In this document: positions 6,621 to 11,522 of the stretch, in pieces | How the letters are laid out: every line of letters starts with the position of its first letter | Position numbering within the stretch: the stretch's first letter is position 1 | Source: JANLQX01 sp031368095 | GTDB taxonomy: Bacteria > Actinomycetota > Acidimicrobiia > Acidimicrobiales > JANYDT01 | Length of the DNA: 12,424 nucleotides | NCBI GenBank assembly: GCA_031368095.1 | Contig: JANLQX010000342.1 | Location: 1 to 12,424, forward strand | Direction of reading: 5' to 3' | Translations under genes and position numbers: made by a program | The notes under the pieces: model-generated | The model's input: the letters and a program-made list of their open reading frames with translations, nothing else | Told to the model about the DNA's origin: nothing | The model's database searches: none

Positions 6621-8858
6621 GTGACGGGACCGGAGCACTGGGCAACCGGGGCTCCGGCAATCGCGTCATCCATCAGGAGAACGGTCGGTGCAATGGGGGC
6701 GCGGCGAGCCTCCATCGCACTGTCTGTGATCAATCAGCCGAAAGGTTTCGATTGTCCCGGTTGCGCCTGGCCCGAAGCACCCCCAGGCGAACGGCATCGA
6801 GTGGAGTTCTGCGAGAGCGGGGCGAAGGCAGTCGCCGAGGAAGGTACCGACCGCCGGGTGACGGCGCCATTCTTTGCCGAACACTCGCTGGCATCGCTGG
6901 CAACGCAGTCAGATTTTTGGCTCGGCCAGCAAGGGCGCCTCACCGAGCCGATGATCAAACGGGCCGGCGCGACCCACTACGAACCCATCTCGTGGGACTC
7001 GGCCATGACCCAAATAGCCGACACCCTTCGATCCCTTGATGATCCGAATGAGGCGGTGTTTTATACGTCGGGTCGCACGAGCAATGAGGCGGCGTTCCTC
7101 TATCAGCTCCTCGCCCGTCTCTACGGGACGAACAATTTGCCGGATTGCTCCAACATGTGCCACGAACCAACGTCGTTGGCGTTGGACGAAGCGATTGGGA
7201 TCGGCAAAGGCTCGGTCCACCTAGACGACTTTGCGCTCGCCGACCTGATCATCATTGCCGGACAAAACCCGGGAAGTAACCATCCTCGAATGCTCACGAC
7301 CCTCGAAGCCGCCAAGCGGTCAGGCACGAAGATCCTGGCTATCAATCCGCTGCCGGAGGCGGGACTACTGCGGTTCAAAAATCCGCAGCGGCTCCGCGGC
7401 CTGGTCGGTCGAGGTACGGAGCTCGCCGACATCCATCTCCCGATTCGACTCGGCGGAGACCATGCATTGTTTCAACTTTTCAGCCGATGGATGGTGGCGG
7501 GGAGTAACGCCGAAGACGGATGCCTCGATGAGAGATTTATTGCCGACCATACGAATGGATTCGACGAGCTCCGACGTCACCTTTTGGATCTCGACGAAGA
7601 CCTGCTGATCGCCGAAACTGGCCTGCCTCGCCAAGCGCTCGTAGACGCCTACAGCCTGGTCGCTGAGTCCAAGCGGATGATCATCTGTTGGGCCATGGGA
7701 ATCACCCAGCACCTCGACGCCATGTCGACCATTCGGGAGATTGCCAACCTCGCCCTTCTCGGGGGGCACATCGGGCGCCCGGGCGCCGGGCTTTCGCCGA
7801 TTCGTGGACATAGCAACGTCCAGGGCGATCGAACGATGGGAATCTTCGAACGGCCGAAACCCGAGTTGATCGACGCCCTCGAATCGCGATTCGGCGGCTC
7901 CTTTCCCCGTGAGCACGGCCTCGACACCGTCGACGCGGTCGACGCCTTCGCAGACGGGAAGGCAACCGTGTTGATCGGACTGGGAGGCAACTTCGTGCGG
8001 GCGACACCGGACACCGCGTTCACCGAAGAGGCGATCTCGAAAGCTCTCCTCACGGTCCAGATCTCGACCAAGCTCAACCGCTCGCATATCGTCGGCGGGG
8101 AGACATCGATAGTGCTGCCCGCCCTTGGGCGGACTGACCTCGACGTCACGTCGTTCGGCGAACAATTTGTGTCCGTAGAAGACTCGATGGGCTCCGTGCA
8201 CAAGTCCAATGGTGTGCTTGCCCCTCCCGGCAATGCTCGGAGCGAAGTGTCGATCGTGTGTGACTTGGGTTCGGCGCTCTTCGAGCCAAACGGCGCCGTG
8301 GATTGGCGTGCTATGCGCGCCAACAACGATGCAGTCCGCGACCACATCGAGGCCGTCATTCCCGGCTTTCACGCATTCAACGAACGGGTCAGGGTCCCGG
8401 GGGGCTTTGTCCTTCCGCATCCCCCTCGCGACGCTCGAATCTTTCCCACGGTGAGCGGGAGGGCAGAGTTCGCCTTGACCGTAGTGAAGTCCGGCCACCG
8501 TGAGCTTGGCGTGTTGCTTCTCCAGACGCTTCGTTCCCATGATCAGTACAACACCACCATCTACGGACACGATGATCGTTACCGGGGCCTGGCGGGAGAC
8601 CGCCATGTCCTGATGATCAACAGCGCTGACCTCGCCAATCTCGGATTCGTCGACGGCGAGATAGTGAATGTTCTGTCGAACATCGACGGAACCGAACGTC
8701 GCGCCGACGGGTACCTGCTCGTGGCGTACCCGACGCCCCTTGGGTGTGTCGCCGGCTACTACCCCGAGCTGAACGTCCTCATCCCGCTGCACCATCACGG
8801 TGCCGATGCGCAGACACCCGCCGCCAAGGCGATCCCCATTCGACTGGAGCGGCGCTAG
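6621..8858 (+). CDS. FdhF/YdeP-family molybdopterin oxidoreductase
   Basis: 745 aa from GTG 6621, close to the length of E. coli YdeP as I recall it (about 760). The start is uncertain: GTG 6594 would be almost leaderless, and ATG 6693 would cut the conserved N-terminal GPEHWATGAPA segment that corresponds to the GGWGA of YdeP. Diagnostic blocks are GFDCPGCAWP (C45, C48), EFCESGAKA (C64), YTSGRTSNEAAFLYQLLAR, NNLPDCSNMCHEPTS and GQNPGSNHPRM. C180 in MCHEP aligns with the Sec/Cys that coordinates Mo or W in FdhF, so the metal site looks intact. The last ~120 residues form the usual molybdopterin-dinucleotide-binding barrel (VLMINSADLANLGFVDGEIV). No Tat signal, so cytoplasmic. YdeP is linked to acid resistance in E. 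coli, but the family's substrate is unsettled; formate should not be assumed. No fdhD or cofactor genes are nearby. Confidence 0.9.
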   Translation: MTGPEHWATGAPAIASSIRRTVGAMGARRASIALSVINQPKGFDCPGCAWPEAPPGERHRVEFCESGAKAVAEEGTDRRVTAPFFAEHSLASLATQSDFWLGQQGRLTEPMIKRAGATHYEPISWDSAMTQIADTLRSLDDPNEAVFYTSGRTSNEAAFLYQLLARLYGTNNLPDCSNMCHEPTSLALDEAIGIGKGSVHLDDFALADLIIIAGQNPGSNHPRMLTTLEAAKRSGTKILAINPLPEAGLLRFKNPQRLRGLVGRGTELADIHLPIRLGGDHALFQLFSRWMVAGSNAEDGCLDERFIADHTNGFDELRRHLLDLDEDLLIAETGLPRQALVDAYSLVAESKRMIICWAMGITQHLDAMSTIREIANLALLGGHIGRPGAGLSPIRGHSNVQGDRTMGIFERPKPELIDALESRFGGSFPREHGLDTVDAVDAFADGKATVLIGLGGNFVRATPDTAFTEEAISKALLTVQISTKLNRSHIVGGETSIVLPALGRTDLDVTSFGEQFVSVEDSMGSVHKSNGVLAPPGNARSEVSIVCDLGSALFEPNGAVDWRAMRANNDAVRDHIEAVIPGFHAFNERVRVPGGFVLPHPPRDARIFPTVSGRAEFALTVVKSGHRELGVLLLQTLRSHDQYNTTIYGHDDRYRGLAGDRHVLMINSADLANLGFVDGEIVNVLSNIDGTERRADGYLLVAYPTPLGCVAGYYPELNVLIPLHHHGADAQTPAAKAIPIRLERR

Positions 8859-8883
8859 CCAATGCCGCACCCGTGTACGGGTT

Positions 8884-8918
8884 TCCCGGCCGTCGCAACC
8901 GCCGTCGCGACGCCGGGA
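8884..8918. terminator. Strong hairpin between convergent genes, probable bidirectional terminator
   Basis: TCCCGGC (8884-8890) pairs with GCCGGGA (8912-8918), and GTCGC (8892-8896) with GCGAC (8907-8911). Together they make a 12-bp stem with one bulged C and a 10-base loop. A smaller hairpin, ACCCG-TGTA-CGGGT (8869-8882), precedes it. It fills the 84-bp gap between the YdeP-like gene (+) and csbD (-), where a shared terminator is expected. There is no real T tract on either side, so it may not act as a classical intrinsic terminator. Confidence 0.5.
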
Positions 8919-8942
8919 CCCTTGCTTCGGTGTTGCTACCGC

Positions 8943-9134
8943 TCAGCTCTTGTCGGTCGATCGGTCAGTGATCGAATCGACGGCGTCGCTGGCCTTTTGG
9001 CGAACCGTGTCGATGACGTCCTTGGTCTTGCCGGCAACCTGGTCCGCCTTGCCGTTCCGCTTCAGGTCCTTGGAGCCTGTCAGCGCGCCCGCTGCTTCCT
9101 TCAAACGTCCCTTGATTTCGTCGATCGCTCCCAT
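8943..9134 (-). CDS. CsbD-family stress protein
   Basis: 63 aa. The ATG at 9134 follows AAGGAG (plus-strand 9141-9146) with a 6-base gap; a longer in-frame reading to 9203 would begin upstream of the -10 element and is rejected. The sequence has the family pattern: IDEIKGRLKEAAGALTGS, then GKADQVAGKTKDVIDTV, then a charged Ser/Asp tail. CsbD proteins are small, hydrophilic, mostly helical and abundant under stress; their molecular role is not known. Bacillus subtilis csbD is a SigB-dependent gene, and this copy has a close match to a SigB-type promoter just upstream while the sigma gene itself ends only 78 bp away. It converges with the YdeP-like gene. Confidence 0.92.
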   Translation of the reverse strand: MGAIDEIKGRLKEAAGALTGSKDLKRNGKADQVAGKTKDVIDTVRQKASDAVDSITDRSTDKS

Positions 9135-9179
9135 GAGCAGCTCCTTGGTTCGGTCGGCGGTGCTGCCGACGCAGGTTCG

Positions 9180-9206
9180 GTACCCACCGAACGGGAACGG
9201 CAAACC
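9180..9206 (-). promoter_or_regulatory. SigB/SigF-type promoter of csbD, with a dyad over the -10 box
   Basis: On the minus strand GGTTT (plus 9202-9206), 16 bp spacer, GGGTAC (plus 9180-9185), a match at every position considered. It begins 7 bp after the sigma-factor stop. Predicted start near 9173, giving a leader of about 40 bases that contains a GTCGGC/GCCGAC hairpin (9153-9170). The -10 box lies within a perfect 7-bp dyad, GTTCGGT-accc-ACCGAAC (9175-9192). Confidence 0.8.
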
Positions 9207-9212
9207 TGGGCT

Positions 9213-10016
9213 TTACCGCAACGACGCCGCCTCGGTGGTCGGCTCCACCCCCATCATCGCCGCCATCTGTTCAAGCGCCTGGCGGAGGAGGCGGGATACG
9301 TGCATCTGACTCACGCCAACCGCCTCCGCAATCTCTGTCTGGGACAGGTCGTGAAAGAAGCGGAGCTCGACAATCTTGCGAGTACGTTCGGACAGGACGG
9401 GAAGAAGGCGGGCCACCGTTTCACGGGCGTCGACCTGGTCGAACGGCAGATCGGCGTCTCGGGCGGCCATGGTGGCATGCAACGCTGAGCCGCTGGATCC
9501 GGGCGCCGGCGCATCGAGTGAACGGGCCCGAAATGCCGCACTTGCTTCCATTGCTTCGAGCACCTGTTCACGAGTCGCCCCGACCCGTGCCCCGATTTCG
9601 TCGAGGGTGGGGGAGCGGCCAAGCTCATGGTGCAGTTCAGCCACGGCCGGGCCGAGCCGCTGGGTTGCCTCTTGCAGTGAGCGAGGCATATGCACGCTCC
9701 ACACGGTGCGAAAATGCTTCCGAAGCTCACCGAGAACCGTTGGCGTGGCAAAGCCGATGAATGGAACCCCACGCTCGGGGTCAAAACGTTCAATGGCGTG
9801 AAGCAAACCGATTTGTGCCACCTGAATAAGATCATCGAGCTCTGCGCCCCGGTCGCGAAAACGACGGGCAAGGCCGATGGCGATGCCCTGCGAATCCTTC
9901 AGTATTTCGTCGCGGATCCGTTCGTCGCGAGTGGCGTGATACTCCCTGATTCGTTCTGTCTCCGGGTCGCGGAGCGGTTCACAGGACGTGGCGTCTCCAT
10001 CGCGTGGATCGCTCAT
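9213..10016 (-). CDS. SigB/SigF-type (stress) RNA polymerase sigma factor
   Basis: 267 aa from ATG 10016. Region 2 (about 30-118) has the core-binding part GAELDDLIQVAQIGLLHAIERFDPERGVPF and the -10-recognition part GFATPTVLGELRKHFR...VHMPRSLQE, typical of the SigB/F/G subfamily. Region 3 follows at about 120-160 (ELHHELGRSPTLDEIG), and region 4 at about 203-251 (LSERTRKIVELRFFHDLSQTEIAEAVGVSQMHVSRLLRQAL) carries the helix-turn-helix that reads the -35 box. The start overlaps the stop of the upstream anti-sigma-like gene as ATGA, and no Shine-Dalgarno sequence is visible before it, so translation is probably coupled. That gives roughly matched amounts of sigma and partner. A longer in-frame reading to 10079 is rejected for this reason. 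Likely regulon: the GTTT/GGGTA promoters found through this window. Confidence 0.95.
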   Translation of the reverse strand: MSDPRDGDATSCEPLRDPETERIREYHATRDERIRDEILKDSQGIAIGLARRFRDRGAELDDLIQVAQIGLLHAIERFDPERGVPFIGFATPTVLGELRKHFRTVWSVHMPRSLQEATQRLGPAVAELHHELGRSPTLDEIGARVGATREQVLEAMEASAAFRARSLDAPAPGSSGSALHATMAARDADLPFDQVDARETVARLLPVLSERTRKIVELRFFHDLSQTEIAEAVGVSQMHVSRLLRQALEQMAAMMGVEPTTEAASLR

Positions 10017-10393
10017 GGGGAAGCGGGAGGACACCGGAAGAAAATCCTGAGCTCTCCGTCGACGGTGGATACTTCGCACTGCGCTGTAAGGGCAGCAACG
10101 ATTTGTGACGCGAGCGGGTCGAAGTCGGAGTCACTCTGGTCCGTCGGGCATTGCAGGGCCACGGCAATGGCATCGTCAGCGCCCGAGATTCCGACCCGCA
10201 CGGTTCCGCCTGCTCGACAGGCACCGATGGCGAGGTTCGCGGCCTCATCGGCGGCAATCCGAACGTCTTCTACGCCGTCGTAGGAATAGCCCAGGTCCGA
10301 CGCCGTTGACGCAACCACCAGGCGAACGAGCCGAACGTACGCGGGGTCGGGTGGGATGGTGAGCGTGACGGTAGCGTCGTCAACTCGTGTCAT
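10013..10393 (-). CDS. RsbW-like ATPase-fold anti-sigma factor with degenerate ATP-binding boxes
   Basis: 126 aa from ATG 10393, preceded by GAGAGG with a 6-base gap. The small size, the position just upstream of and overlapping a SigB-type sigma gene, and the pattern TLTIPPDPAYVRLVRLVVASTASDLGYSYDGVEDVRIAADEAANLAI identify it as an HATPase-fold anti-sigma factor of the RsbW/UsfX type. The N-box is altered: where RsbW proteins have E-x3-N (as in DEACTNAI), this has DEAANLAI, so E50 is followed by N53 and Leu takes the Asn position. The Gly-rich boxes near the C-terminus are not recognisable (PLASQIVAALTAQ stands where a GLGL-like turn is expected). It can probably still bind the sigma factor; whether it binds ATP and phosphorylates an RsbV is doubtful. 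A co-operonic role with the small protein upstream is likely (71-bp gap, no terminator seen). Confidence 0.85.
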   Translation of the reverse strand: MTRVDDATVTLTIPPDPAYVRLVRLVVASTASDLGYSYDGVEDVRIAADEAANLAIGACRAGGTVRVGISGADDAIAVALQCPTDQSDSDFDPLASQIVAALTAQCEVSTVDGELRIFFRCPPASP

Positions 10394-10464
10394 GGCGGTC
10401 CTCTCGTTGGCGTGGTGTGGGGTTCGGCCAAGGTTTGGGACTGGCGACACCAACGTCAAGCCTC

Positions 10465-10791
10465 TCATACTGGCCCGACGTCAGTCAGGTCTTGAACATC
10501 ACTCGGAGGGCGCCCCTTTCCGGAAGAGCGGAGCCGCGAAACCCGGTCAGCCAGTCCGAGACGCTCGCCTTTGATCGCTTGTCGCGAACGGTCAATCGAA
10601 CGAGCTTGAGCGGCGAGCGGACGAATGTCAGCCAGGGCACCCTTGACTTCACCCTGGCGGGCTCGGCGGATCACGCTCGGGAGCGAACGCACGACTGCGC
10701 CTGCCTCGCTGCGATGTCGCCATAGCCAGAGCGCAGCTCCATCGACGAGAAGCGACGATCGAAAAGAAAGGCGGGGTCGGGAAAGGGCCAT
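10465..10791 (-). CDS. Small basic protein of unknown function, first gene of the sigma operon
   Basis: 108 aa from ATG 10791. I do not recognise the family. It is Arg-rich and probably helical, with a hydrophobic patch (SLLVDGAALWLWRH, about 12-25) too short and charged for a clear membrane span, then a basic middle (RSLPSVIRRARQGEVKGALADI) and a polar C-terminus. Support for a real gene: a SigB-type promoter ends 9 bases before this ATG, codon use fits the neighbours, and the frame is continuous to a stop 71 bp before the anti-sigma gene. With the start of transcription expected near 10793-10795, the message would be essentially leaderless, and the in-frame TTG at 10797 would lie upstream of it. 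It may be a regulator of the sigma module or a stress effector; neither is shown. Confidence 0.6.
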   Translation of the reverse strand: MALSRPRLSFRSSLLVDGAALWLWRHRSEAGAVVRSLPSVIRRARQGEVKGALADIRPLAAQARSIDRSRQAIKGERLGLADRVSRLRSSGKGRPPSDVQDLTDVGPV

Positions 10792-10800
10792 ATTCAATCA

Positions 10801-10825
10801 CTACCCAGGAACGTGGTGATCAAAC
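10801..10825 (-). promoter_or_regulatory. SigB/SigF-type promoter of the small-protein/anti-sigma/sigma operon
   Basis: On the minus strand GTTT (plus 10822-10825), 15 bp spacer, GGGTAG (plus 10801-10806). It is divergent from the dps promoter, with 13 bp between the two -35 boxes. The dyad CTTGGT-cac-ACCAAG (10825-10839) joins them. If transcription continues through the 71-bp gap after the small gene, this promoter makes the sigma factor autoregulatory. Confidence 0.75.
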
Positions 10826-10838
10826 TTGGTCACACCAA

Positions 10839-10864
10839 GGTTTGGCGACGGACTTCACGGGTAC
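10839..10864 (+). promoter_or_regulatory. SigB/SigF-type promoter of dps
   Basis: GGTTT at 10839-10843, 15 bp spacer, GGGTAC at 10859-10864. Predicted start near 10871, about 50 bases before the ATG at 10923. It rules out the in-frame TTG at 10842, which lies inside the -35 box. Confidence 0.8.
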
Positions 10865-10922
10865 CGGAGGGCCATCACCAACCCATGCGCCGGGTTCCCG
10901 GCCTGTACCTAGGAGCGTCACC

Positions 10923-11522
10923 ATGGCCGCCAAGAAGAAGACCACCCCCGCCGTTCGGATCACGAAGACCGCAAAGACTGCGGAGGCGAGCCCCGTCACG
11001 AAGGGGGCGGCCGGCAACTTCACCGTGCCAGGTATGGCGCGAGCAGATGGGGCGAAGGTCGCCGCCGTGTTGCAGGAGCGCCTTGGCGCACTGCTCGATC
11101 TGGGCCTTACCCTGAAGCACGTGCACTGGAATGTCGTCGGCCCCACGTTCATCGGTGTGCATACGATGCTCGATCCGCAGGTCGACGGTGTCGCGGCCAT
11201 GATCGACGCCACCGCCGAGCGCATCGCCACGCTCGGTACCTCGCCGAACGGTTTGCCCGGCAACCTGGTTCGAACCCGGTCGTGGGATGACTACCCGCTG
11301 CAGCGGGCGCTCGTCCCTGAGCACCTTGGCGCCCTGGATTCGGTCTACGTCGGACTCATTGAAGACCACCGAAAGGCCATCGAGGCCGTGTCCGACGCCG
11401 ACCCGATCACCGAGGACCTCCTCATCGGCCAGGCCGGGACCTTGGAGCAGTACCACTGGTTCGTACGAGCCCACCTCGAATCGTCGTCCGGGCAGCTACG
11501 CACGGAGAGCGGGAAGCGCTGA
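10923..11522 (+). CDS. dps: Dps-family ferritin-like DNA-protection protein
   Basis: 199 aa from ATG 10923, preceded by AGGAG (10911-10915) with a 7-base gap. Dps forms a 12-subunit cage that oxidises Fe(II) with H2O2 and can bind DNA, protecting it in starved or oxidatively stressed cells. The ferroxidase residues have exactly the Dps spacing: H68 and H80 (KHVHWN...GVHTMLD), D84, D95 and E99 (MIDATAE), matching E. coli H51, H63, D67, D78 and E82. The C-terminal block LEQYHWFVRAHLE is also characteristic. Residues 1-27 are a Lys/Thr/Ala-rich tail (MAAKKKTTPAVRITKTAKT...) of the kind that binds DNA in mycobacterial Dps. The stop overlaps the beginning of the acetyltransferase reading frame, suggesting a two-gene operon under the stress promoter. 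Confidence 0.96.
   Translation: MAAKKKTTPAVRITKTAKTAEASPVTKGAAGNFTVPGMARADGAKVAAVLQERLGALLDLGLTLKHVHWNVVGPTFIGVHTMLDPQVDGVAAMIDATAERIATLGTSPNGLPGNLVRTRSWDDYPLQRALVPEHLGALDSVYVGLIEDHRKAIEAVSDADPITEDLLIGQAGTLEQYHWFVRAHLESSSGQLRTESGKR

Noticed and set aside
7365..8870. 501-aa open frame on the minus strand opposite the molybdopterin oxidoreductase
   Set aside because: It is a mirror of a well-recognised plus-strand gene in high-GC DNA, has low-complexity Arg/Gly/His-rich content, no family motifs and no start signals.
8862..9488. 208-aa plus-strand frame across csbD and the sigma gene end (also 9690-10283)
   Set aside because: Both lie antisense to CsbD, sigma and anti-sigma sequences with clear family motifs, and the translations show no protein features.
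10429..10460. Possible SigB-type -35 box GGTTT on the plus strand near the anti-sigma start
   Set aside because: No GGGTA-like -10 box follows at 15-17 bp, and there is no plus-strand gene to serve.
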